DNA of 48,852 bases, from assembly GCA_016795425.1 (NCBI GenBank), contig JAEUHG010000098.1:1-48852 (forward strand), given 5' to 3'. Positions within the stretch are counted from its first letter, which is position 1; each line of letters opens with the position of its first letter. The notes under the pieces are model-generated. The model had not been told where the DNA came from. It saw nothing but the letters and a program-made list of their open reading frames with translations, and ran no database searches. Below, piece after piece: positions 36,129 through 46,500 of this stretch. Source of the DNA: Verrucomicrobiales bacterium. GTDB lineage: Bacteria > Verrucomicrobiota > Verrucomicrobiia > Limisphaerales > CAIMTB01. The translations under genes and the position numbers were made by a program.

Positions 36129-38267
36129 CTATCTGAGGTGCTGCCAAAGAAACGTGTAGGTCAATGCGAGGCGCGTGGCGAGTTGCTCGTTGGTGACGCT
36201 CGCGTGGTGACCGCCTTCGATGTTCTCAGCGTACTCGGCTTCGTATCCAAACTGACGCAATCGAGCGAACATCTTCCGGGCATGACACGGATGCACCCGA
36301 TCGTCGCGCGTGGAGCCGTAAAAGAGAATCGGCGGATAATCCCGGTCCGGCTGTACATTCTGATAGGGCGAATACCTGGACAGATACGCCCATTCCTCGG
36401 GCACCTCGGGGTTCCCGTACTCGCCCGTCCAACTCGCCCCAGCCAAAAACTTGTGGTAGCGGCGCAGGTCGGTCAGCGGCACGCCGCAAACCACGGCTCC
36501 ATACAGTTCGGGATGACGCACCATCGTGGCGGCCACCAACAGACCGCCATTGCTCCGCCCTTCGATGCCCAGATGACGGGGCGACGTGATGCGTCGTCGG
36601 ACCAGGTCCCGGGCCACTGCCTCGAAGTCCTCGATCGTCTTGACGTGATTCTCCTTCAACACCTGGGTGTGCCACGTGGGTCCGAACTCGAGCCCGCCGC
36701 GTATGTTGGCGAGCACAAAGACCCCGCCGCGTTCCAGCCACAGTTTCCCATACGCTCCGTGCAATTCCTCATAGGAACCTGAATACGACGGCGTCAAAGA
36801 CGTCTCGAAGCCACCGTACGAGAACATCCAAACCGGGTTCCGGCCGTCCAGGTTCATGCTCTTCCTGCCCACCACAAAATACGGAATCCGGGTTCCGTCA
36901 GTCGACCTCGCCCAATGCTGCCGGACCCGGTAGGCCCCCGCATCGAACGAGGCTTCCTGCGCGGCAACGAGCACGACCTGGTTCGACCCCGGCGAAACGG
37001 CATACAGGCTTGGCGGCGACAGAAAGGACTCGAACTTCACGAGCGCCGTTCCAAGGTCATCGTCCTTGGCGGCCACTACCAACGCCCCGTTGTCGGGAAA
37101 TCGAATCGACTCTCGCCTCACCTTATCCCCTTCAAGGCTGTAGCGACACAACCGCCCCCGCACGTTGTCCAGCATTGAAACCAGCACGCCCTGCGGCATT
37201 GGGGTCACTTCCTGAATGGCCTCCGACGCGCGCGGCTCAACCAGCACGCGAACGGATCCTGGGCCTCCCTTCAAGGCGTCGAGATCGGCAAGGAGCACGG
37301 AACCACCGGCAAATCGCCGGTGACCGCGCCTCCAATCTTCCTTCAGCGACACGACCAATTGACCGCCATAGACTCCATTCGCTCGCGCGGTTTCCGGTAG
37401 TTCGAGTGCCATCGGCTTTCCATCGACGATCTGAAAGATCCGACTCGTCCAGAAGGTCAGCCGCTCAGACAGCAGGTCAATCGGCGCGCCGGAAGTCCGA
37501 TGCCGCTTAATGCCCGCGCGCACGGACCTCGTCTGTGCTTCATAGAGGGTTGCTGCGGCGCTCAAAGGGGTCCCACGCCGCCAAACCTTGACCAGGCGCG
37601 GGTAGCCGGATTCCGTCAGTGTGCCCGCGCCGAAATCGGTGCCCACGTAGAGCGTGTCGGCATCGATCCATTCCACCACGCTCTTGGCCTCTGGAATCAC
37701 AAAACCGCCGGTGACGAACTCGCGCTTCTCCGTGTCAAACTCCCGCACCTCCGCCGCATCGGTTCCTCCCGGCGACAGAAAGACCAGGCAACGCACCGAC
37801 TGCGGCGGCAACCAGACAACCCGGTTCAACGCCCATGGTCGACCTTCTTTCCGTGCCAACTGGTCGATATCCAGGACCGTCTCCCATTGAGGATCCCCGG
37901 ACTTGAATGACTCGAAGCCCGACCGACGGTAGATCCCACGGGGGTGGTCGCCGTCCTTCCATAGATTATAAACATACCGGCCCTCGATCTCGACTTCCGG
38001 CAGGCGAGACTGGGCGTCGAGCACCTTCAATGAGTCCCGAAACAGGGCGTCAAACAGGGGCACCGCCCTGAATCGCGCGGCGGTGCGTTCATTTTGTTCG
38101 CGCACCCAGGCGAGCGCCTTCTCGCCATTGACATCCTCCAGCCATGCGTACGGATCGTCCTCGGGGAGCCCGGCACCGGAGACCGCCGCTTCCCCGGCAA
38201 ACACGGAGGCGCAGATCACTATCCACCGGGCGAAGCAGCTTCCCAGTCGAAGAACCACCGATGGCAT
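36129..38267 (-). CDS. Exported prolyl oligopeptidase family serine peptidase (S9A)
   Basis: A 712-residue protease counting from the ATG at 38267, which gives a signal-like segment (SCFARWIVICASVFAGEAA); an ATG at 38471 would add a poorly conserved stretch. An opening DDPYAWLEDVNGEKALAWV is diagnostic of the S9A family. The beta-propeller covers about 100-440 and the hydrolase domain the rest. The catalytic serine is S572 in EGRSNGG, followed by the aspartate in STRDDRVHP and H687 in EGGHHA. These enzymes cut short peptides after proline; relatives with wider specificity exist. It is divergent from the beta-galactosidase gene with 228 bases between. Confidence 0.92.
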   Translation of the reverse strand: MPSVVLRLGSCFARWIVICASVFAGEAAVSGAGLPEDDPYAWLEDVNGEKALAWVREQNERTAARFRAVPLFDALFRDSLKVLDAQSRLPEVEIEGRYVYNLWKDGDHPRGIYRRSGFESFKSGDPQWETVLDIDQLARKEGRPWALNRVVWLPPQSVRCLVFLSPGGTDAAEVREFDTEKREFVTGGFVIPEAKSVVEWIDADTLYVGTDFGAGTLTESGYPRLVKVWRRGTPLSAAATLYEAQTRSVRAGIKRHRTSGAPIDLLSERLTFWTSRIFQIVDGKPMALELPETARANGVYGGQLVVSLKEDWRRGHRRFAGGSVLLADLDALKGGPGSVRVLVEPRASEAIQEVTPMPQGVLVSMLDNVRGRLCRYSLEGDKVRRESIRFPDNGALVVAAKDDDLGTALVKFESFLSPPSLYAVSPGSNQVVLVAAQEASFDAGAYRVRQHWARSTDGTRIPYFVVGRKSMNLDGRNPVWMFSYGGFETSLTPSYSGSYEELHGAYGKLWLERGGVFVLANIRGGLEFGPTWHTQVLKENHVKTIEDFEAVARDLVRRRITSPRHLGIEGRSNGGLLVAATMVRHPELYGAVVCGVPLTDLRRYHKFLAGASWTGEYGNPEVPEEWAYLSRYSPYQNVQPDRDYPPILFYGSTRDDRVHPCHARKMFARLRQFGYEAEYAENIEGGHHASVTNEQLATRLALTYTFLWQHLR

Positions 38268-38396
38268 GCGGGACGTAGGCAGGACAGTTCGGGCCAAAGC
38301 GACTCCGACCCTGCCATCGAGGAACAGCCAGCGCCAAGCAAAGGATCCGCCGCGGCGGGATCGGCGCAATCCCAACACGCGCGACTCAATCACTGA

Positions 38397-41798
<3,402 letters not shown>

Positions 41799-42001
41799 AG
41801 GCCACGAACGCTCTTGGTTGGACGCCAGCCAACGGCGCCCTTCCTTCCGGTAACAGACCAATGCCCCGAACGACATGGCTACGGGCTACCTTAGACGAAC
41901 TGGTGTGACTCCAGGTCAGTTACTCAACGCCATGTCCCGCATCTCTCCATTCCTCTGGGCACGGTTGGGCTTGGCTTGGACAGGCTGCCGGCGAGCCCCT
42001 A

Positions 42002-42215
42002 TTAGGTCCGAGAACAGCCCGTCCTCGTGGCTAAACCCTTAATCCACGGCTTCCAGGAAGTCCCGTCCTCCGAAAAATCCCAATTGTAGGTAAAGGTCTT
42101 GCCGTCCGCTGCAAAGACACAGGTGCTACGGCAATGGTAGGTTCGACCCTTGGCATCCTGCTTCCACGTTCGGTTCCACACCTTGCCGTCACTGGTAAGG
42201 TACTTGGTGCTGCCA
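42002..42215 (-). pseudogene. DUF1579-like C-terminal fragment
   Basis: The minus strand encodes a fragment with beta-strand-rich sequence: TKYLTSDGKVWNRTWKQDA, CRSTCVFAADGKTFTYNWDF and EDGTSWKPWIKGLATR. This pattern resembles the C-terminal half of DUF1579-type small proteins, though recognition is tentative. The frame has an ATG at 42265, but the part upstream of about 42215 is antisense to the sigma-factor remnant and does not fit. I read it as a gene truncated at its 5' end. The true boundary may differ by 20-30 bases. Confidence 0.45.
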
Positions 42216-42226
42216 CGCTTAAGGCA

Positions 42227-42510
42227 CTCAACGAAGCAACCCGCATTCTGGATCGGGCGAATCATGGCGACCCCAAATCTGCCGGGGAACTGCTACCGCT
42301 GGTGTACGAGGAACTCCGACGGCTCGCCGGGGCCCGAATGGCGCGGGAACTCCCAGGGCAGACGCTCCAACCGACTGCGCTGGTCCACGAGGCCTCGCTC
42401 CACCTTACCGGGCCCTCGCAGCCACCTTGGCAAAGCCGCGCCCAATTCTTCGCCGCCGCCGCGGAAGCCATGCGCCGTTTCCTCATCGACCGCGCCCGGA
42501 AACTTCAGGC
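42227..42510 (+). pseudogene. Truncated ECF sigma factor, region 4 missing
   Basis: The plus strand reads NEATRILDRANHGDPKSAGE, then LLPLVYEELRRLAG, QTLQPTALVHEASLHLTG and FFAAAAEAMRRFLIDRARK. This matches the N-terminal half of the ECF sigma-factor group common in planctomycetes and Acidobacteria (TIGR02999-type). Where the start ATG is expected (42227) there is CTC, and homology stops after about 42505, before region 4, which reads the -35 element. The frame then runs into the end of the PEPCK-like gene. The product cannot be a working sigma factor. An ATG at 42134 opens the frame, but that leader is not sigma-like. Confidence 0.7.
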
Positions 42511-42527
42511 CTCCGCACACCATTGCC

Positions 42528-42556
42528 TCCCACCCGGAGCCGGTCACCGGGTGGGA
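42528..42556 (-). terminator. Hairpin straddling the PEPCK-like gene stop
   Basis: A perfect 10-bp inverted repeat, TCCCACCCGG (42528-42537) and CCGGGTGGGA (42547-42556), with a 9-base loop that contains the stop codon of the minus-strand gene. No U-tract follows on the minus strand, so it may be an mRNA-end structure or a factor-dependent terminator. A similar CACCCGG/CCGGGTG hairpin occurs at 48217. Confidence 0.45.
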
Positions 42557-44412
42557 ATAAGCTGTTCGTAGTCCTCGATCCGCCCGCCATCCAGACAGCA
42601 GGCGATGATCTGCTTGCCGAGCGGGTCGAGGTCCGGGTCGTGGAAATCCGCCAGGCACTTGTGGAAGAACGTCCGAAGAATTTCCGCGCCCTGGTCGTAG
42701 GCATCGACCCCGACCTCCGGTTGAGTGTCCACCTGGAGGAACCAGCGGGCGATCATGCGGCCTTCAACCTGCAACTGATGTAGCGTATGGCCGAGCAGCG
42801 GGCAGCGGGCCGCGCGTAGTTGATCCGGTCGGAACTTCGCCGCACCGCGCCGGGCCAGATATTCGCGGGTGATCCACTGCGGCATGAAGCCCACCCGCCA
42901 GGCGCCCACGTGCTGGTTGGGGCAAAGAACGTGTCTCATCCGGGTGTTCTCCGCGAACTGGCGGAGGAGAAGGTTGGCCTGATCTACGCGGCGGCCGGTG
43001 GCGAATGGCCAGTAGGAGCCGACGCCCTCGCTGGTCATGCCCTCGGTGTCCACAATGCTGGGATTGGCGTGCCCGCGCGGCGAGACAAGCCGCCATAGCC
43101 AGGCCAGGGAGGGTGGGAGGATGTGAAAGACCCCCAGAATGCCGTAGGTGGGGTGCTCTTTGGTGCAGGGGGGGGTCCGCACACCGAAGCTGCGAATATC
43201 CACCGTGACCGCTCCATCGACCACGCCCGGATACGCATTACGTGGGACGATTAGGCGAGGGTTGGGACAACGCTTGCCCGGCGCGTCCTCGATGTGTTCC
43301 CAGACGAGGGCGCGGCTACCGGGCACGGCATCGATACTGAGGAACAACAACGGCACAGGCGGCTCCGCAGCCAACTTCTCCAAATGCACATCGGTGCCGT
43401 AGTGCTCCAGATGGTTGACGCGGACGAACCAGGCGTTCTCCGCGTCTGTTAACACGAGTTTGCCATTGCCGTCCTGCAACGATGGATGACACAGGGCCAT
43501 GTCATCGGTCACCGCGCGAAGCTCACAGCTGCGCGGGATCTCCAGATGGCGCTTCTCGCCGGTGACCAGGTTCTCACCCAGCAGCAGGCGGCCATCCGGC
43601 GCGCGATGGGCTTGCTCCAGCATCTCGCTCTTGCCTCCGCCGCTGGCGCCTTCGTGCATGATGGCGACCACATTGTCGTACGGTGTGACTACCTGAACGG
43701 TGGAGCAATGGTTGGTGACCCAACCTTCGAGTTCGCCCAACCCGAGGAGCACGCCGTAAATCCCCTTCTTGGCACTCGGTCCGGGGTACAGGTTGTAGGA
43801 GAAGAGCTCGTGCAGGCCCTGGCGGCGGTTATGCACGACCACCTGCTTTCCACCGAAATGTGTGTGTCGAAAGATCGGTGCCACATAGACAATCGCTCGC
43901 GGTGTGAAGCTTGCCGGGATCTCCTCGTAGGGGATGATCCCCTGCAGCATGGCCAGGCCCAGCGCGAAGAACCCCGCATTGGCCGGCGCGATCACCAGCG
44001 CGTCCATCCCCACGCCAGCTCCTCCGGCAACGAAACCGAACATCATGAGCTCCTGCTTCTTGAGCCACTCGAAGGTTTCCTGGCGCAGTGGCGCGAACTC
44101 CGTCCCGAAACGTCGCCGAAAGGGTTCTTTGTCAGTGGGCAATTCGTCGCCGATGACCATGCATTCCGGGTCCCGACGGCGCATATAGGGCTCGGGGTAG
44201 TTGGCGGCCACACCGTTGCGGACGCGGGCGACCGTGGCTTCGAGGACGCGTCCTTTGCCCGGGACTTCGTAGGCGACTTCGAAATAGTTCGACCCGGCGC
44301 CGCCGCAAGCCAGGTCGACGAGTTCACGGGTGGCGCTGCCGATGGAAAGGCGTTTGCAGTGAGTGAGTAGTTCCGAGGTTTCGGCGGGTGGGTGGTATCT
44401 ATTCCAGTTCAT
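42544..44412 (-). CDS. PEPCK-like P-loop protein (DUF4914-like)
   Basis: A 622-residue protein. The central part holds a P-loop, HEGASGGGKSEM (G255 to S262), preceded by strands resembling the phosphoenolpyruvate carboxykinase nucleotide site (NVVAIMHE). VTDDMALCHP (301-310) could be the metal-binding kinase-2 element. The overall pattern fits the DUF4914 family, which I recall as PEPCK-related; this is memory-based and needs a profile search. Typical PEPCK substrate motifs were not found, so a gluconeogenic role is doubtful; phosphorylation or sensing of a metabolite is possible. It is the third gene of a run CBM48, HPF-like, this gene (74-base gap). Its 3' end abuts the broken sigma factor. 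Confidence 0.6.
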   Translation of the reverse strand: MNWNRYHPPAETSELLTHCKRLSIGSATRELVDLACGGAGSNYFEVAYEVPGKGRVLEATVARVRNGVAANYPEPYMRRRDPECMVIGDELPTDKEPFRRRFGTEFAPLRQETFEWLKKQELMMFGFVAGGAGVGMDALVIAPANAGFFALGLAMLQGIIPYEEIPASFTPRAIVYVAPIFRHTHFGGKQVVVHNRRQGLHELFSYNLYPGPSAKKGIYGVLLGLGELEGWVTNHCSTVQVVTPYDNVVAIMHEGASGGGKSEMLEQAHRAPDGRLLLGENLVTGEKRHLEIPRSCELRAVTDDMALCHPSLQDGNGKLVLTDAENAWFVRVNHLEHYGTDVHLEKLAAEPPVPLLFLSIDAVPGSRALVWEHIEDAPGKRCPNPRLIVPRNAYPGVVDGAVTVDIRSFGVRTPPCTKEHPTYGILGVFHILPPSLAWLWRLVSPRGHANPSIVDTEGMTSEGVGSYWPFATGRRVDQANLLLRQFAENTRMRHVLCPNQHVGAWRVGFMPQWITREYLARRGAAKFRPDQLRAARCPLLGHTLHQLQVEGRMIARWFLQVDTQPEVGVDAYDQGAEILRTFFHKCLADFHDPDLDPLGKQIIACCLDGGRIEDYEQLIPTR

Positions 44413-44486
44413 CAGGATGTCCGTTTGCGACGCTCGTCATTCTGGGGGCTGGTCCGATGTGGGTGTCTTCGCCCTGGGGTCCGTCC

Positions 44487-44879
44487 TTACCTCGCACGAG
44501 AAACAACGGGGGGTTGCCGCCTTGGTTGGTCTCTCCTCCGTTTCGCCAACCGGCTCCGCCGTTGCTCGACCTGTTCGCGCAGACGGTCCAGAACCTTCTG
44601 CCAAGCCGCGGGCCACGTGTGGTCGCGGGCTGCGACATGAATGTCCGGACCCGGCACCACCAGCATCACGGCCGCTTGGAAAGGCGGCGTCGCGGCGTGC
44701 TGCCGCTCCAGAGAAATGTGAGCGTGCTCGATGGGGATGAGATGGGCGAGTGCTTGAAGATCCGAAGCCAGACGGCTACGGAGATCGTCATCCGAGTTCA
44801 TTCCCAGGATGAGGAAGTCCGTCTCCCAGGTGGTGCACAACGCGGATTTGGCTGAGGTCGACTTGCGGGCGGAGTTCAT
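44487..44879 (-). CDS. HPF/RaiA-like ribosome-associated protein
   Basis: A 130-residue protein starting at the ATG at 44879, which lies 17 bases after the CBM48 gene. The core reads AHISLERQHAATPPFQAAVM, then LVVPGPDIHVAARDHTWPAAWQKVLDRL: the beta-alpha-beta-beta-alpha layout of the sigma-54 modulation/ribosome hibernation family. RaiA and HPF bind the 30S subunit and silence ribosomes in stress or starvation. The basic C-terminal end (EQRRSRLAKRRRDQPRRQ) could contact rRNA. There is no long HPF dimerisation domain. The pairing with carbohydrate-binding and PEPCK-like genes suggests a role tied to energy state, which is inference. Confidence 0.75.
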   Translation of the reverse strand: MNSARKSTSAKSALCTTWETDFLILGMNSDDDLRSRLASDLQALAHLIPIEHAHISLERQHAATPPFQAAVMLVVPGPDIHVAARDHTWPAAWQKVLDRLREQVEQRRSRLAKRRRDQPRRQPPVVSRAR

Positions 44880-44896
44880 TGGAAGTGAATGGACCG

Positions 44897-45256
44897 TCAG
44901 TCGTTGGCCGCCACATGAAGCACGGAGTTGAAACCGCCGAACGGATTCGGCACGGACTCCGTGGCCAGCGGGTCCGGCATCCACTCGCCGTCGACGACCA
45001 GACAGTACTCGTAGCGGCCGGGCGGCAGGCGCAGTCGCTTGATCCATCGACCGTTGGCAATGGCAATCATGGGGGTTACCGCCGGGTGCCATTCGTTGAA
45101 CGTTCCTGCCACGAAAACCGTGCTGGCGACCGGGCGGATGAATTCCAGGCGGACCTCGGTTTCCACCGGCTGCTGCTCGTCATCGCTGAGTTGTCGGATG
45201 CTCCTGAGTGCGGTCCGGCTCCTGGTCCTCTTGGTCATGGCTGGGGTTGAGTTCAT
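44897..45256 (-). CDS. CBM48 (isoamylase/AMPK glycogen-binding) domain protein
   Basis: A 119-residue protein from the ATG at 45256. After about 35 disordered, basic residues, one CBM48/early-set domain follows: VRLEFIRPVASTVFVAGTFN, EWHPAVTPMI, GRWIKRLRLPPGRYEYCLVV, DGEWMPDPLA and PNPFGGFNSVLHV. This is the module that binds glycogen in AMP-activated kinase beta subunits and precedes the catalytic domain in branching and debranching enzymes. Here it stands alone, so it can only bind, not cut. It is the first gene of a three-gene run with the HPF-like and PEPCK-like genes, divergent from a LysR gene 91 bases away. Confidence 0.82.
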   Translation of the reverse strand: MNSTPAMTKRTRSRTALRSIRQLSDDEQQPVETEVRLEFIRPVASTVFVAGTFNEWHPAVTPMIAIANGRWIKRLRLPPGRYEYCLVVDGEWMPDPLATESVPNPFGGFNSVLHVAAND

Positions 45257-45319
45257 GGCTCGCGGTCGATTCTTCCGCGCGGCGGCGCCCCGGGCCACTA
45301 CGGTTAATGGATCGCGGTT

Positions 45320-45334
45320 TTAGGTTTAACCTAA
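45320..45334. promoter_or_regulatory. LysR-type operator palindrome
   Basis: The sequence TTAGGTTTAACCTAA is a perfect 15-bp palindrome with 7-bp arms and contains the T-N11-A core of LysR-type binding boxes. It ends 13 bases before the LysR start codon, between it and the divergent CBM48 gene, so the regulator probably represses itself here and controls the CBM48-HPF-PEPCK-like run. Confidence 0.75.
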
Positions 45335-45347
45335 TACGATCGCGGGC

Positions 45348-46250
45348 ATGGAATTCCTGAACTTCCACCACCTGCGCTACTTCTGGGTGGCCGCCAAAGA
45401 GGGCGGACTGACGCGTGCCGCATTGAAACTGCACGTTTCCCAGCCGAGCATCTGTACCCAGATTCAGGCGTTGGAGGCCGTGCTGGGCGAGAAGCTGCTG
45501 CGTCGCAGCGGGCGGGGCCTGGCACTCACGGAGGCCGGCCAACGGGTGTTCAGTTTCGCAGAGGAGATTTTCTCACTGGGCGACGATCTGCTGAACACGA
45601 TGAAGCAGCGCCCCACGCTTCGTCCGTTACGCGTCAGCATCGGGATTGCCGACTCGTTGCCCAAGCTCGTGGGCGCAGAACTAATCAAGCCCGCTTTTCA
45701 ATTGTCGCAGGCGGTTCAAGTTTCTTGCCGCGAGTGGCCTGTTCCGGAGCTCATGGCACACCTGGCAGCCCACCAACTGGACCTCGTGTTAGCGGAACAA
45801 CCCGCATCGGTGCTCTCGAATCTCAAGGCGTTCAACCATCTCCTGGGCGAAAGCGCGGTTTCGTTCTGTGCCGAGCCTCGACTAGCCGCCCAACTCAAAC
45901 GCCACTTTCCCTGCTCGTTGCACGGCGCTCCCGTGCTTCTGCCCACGCCAGAGACACCCATGCGACGTTCCCTGGAAAGATGGTTTCACGAGGAAGGCAT
46001 CCGGCCGCGCCTTGTGGCGGAATTTGACGATCCCGCGATGATGAAAGTTGTCGCGACCCAAGGGATGGGTTTTTTCCCCGTGCCAACCGTCGTGGTTCAA
46101 GAGTCAGTGACGAGGTATGGGGTTCGTCTGATTGGCACTGCCGAAACCTGCCGGCAGCAGTTTTATGCCATCACCAGCGAAAGACGGTTCGCACATCCAG
46201 CGGTGACTGCCATCACCAAGCAGGCACAAGTGTCGCTCTTCCGTCAGTGA
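45348..46250 (+). CDS. LysR-family regulator, NhaR-type
   Basis: A 300-residue regulator. The N-terminus has the wHTH of the family: FLNFHHLRYFWVAAKEGGLT, SQPSICTQIQALEAVLG (30-46) and RRSGRGLALTEAGQRV. The opening HHLRYFW and the effector-domain motifs (VSIGIADSLPKLV, then EFDDPAMMKVVATQGMGFFPVP) closely follow NhaR, the activator of the sodium/proton antiporter and of surface-polysaccharide genes in E. coli. No antiporter is nearby. It is divergent from the CBM48-HPF-PEPCK-like run, with a palindromic box between the starts, so those genes are the likely targets. The inducer is unknown. The 47-bp repeat begins 41 bases after its stop. Confidence 0.9.
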   Translation: MEFLNFHHLRYFWVAAKEGGLTRAALKLHVSQPSICTQIQALEAVLGEKLLRRSGRGLALTEAGQRVFSFAEEIFSLGDDLLNTMKQRPTLRPLRVSIGIADSLPKLVGAELIKPAFQLSQAVQVSCREWPVPELMAHLAAHQLDLVLAEQPASVLSNLKAFNHLLGESAVSFCAEPRLAAQLKRHFPCSLHGAPVLLPTPETPMRRSLERWFHEEGIRPRLVAEFDDPAMMKVVATQGMGFFPVPTVVVQESVTRYGVRLIGTAETCRQQFYAITSERRFAHPAVTAITKQAQVSLFRQ

Positions 46251-46500
46251 AGTAGGCCCGGTCTCCGGAGCGCCGCCGGCCCGGCACGGGGGAGGACCCG
46301 GCTGTCATCGCGCGCCGCGTCTCGCGCGATGCCGTGCCCAATTGAGGTTCAGGAGAGCGCCAGGCCAAGGCTGATTGTCTCGAACCTTATGGGCCGGATT
46401 TGTTCAATTCCAATTCCGCTGGCCAACCCTACTCCGACGGCGAGTGGTTGCGTCTCGTCTTTCGACTGGCAAAGGGGACGCTCTGCACCATCTTGCGCAC
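46251..46500. other. Intergenic region holding repeat copy 2
   Basis: About 250 bases between the LysR gene and the cyclic-nucleotide-binding oxidoreductase. The 47-bp repeat occupies 46292-46338. Reading through it in the frame used by the beta-galactosidase gene gives the same 16 residues, followed by Asn and a TGA stop. A TTG at 46375 is in frame with the downstream gene, but the reading up to 46500 does not look like protein-family sequence. The promoter of the downstream gene probably lies here. Confidence 0.5.
46292..46338. repeat. 47-bp direct repeat, copy 2
   Basis: Identical to 41745-41791, 4547 bases downstream in the same orientation, including the 9-bp inverted repeat (46306-46314 with 46323-46331). 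The sequences diverge on both sides, apart from four bases just upstream. It marks the right end of the segment that begins at the beta-galactosidase gene end. Confidence 0.9.
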
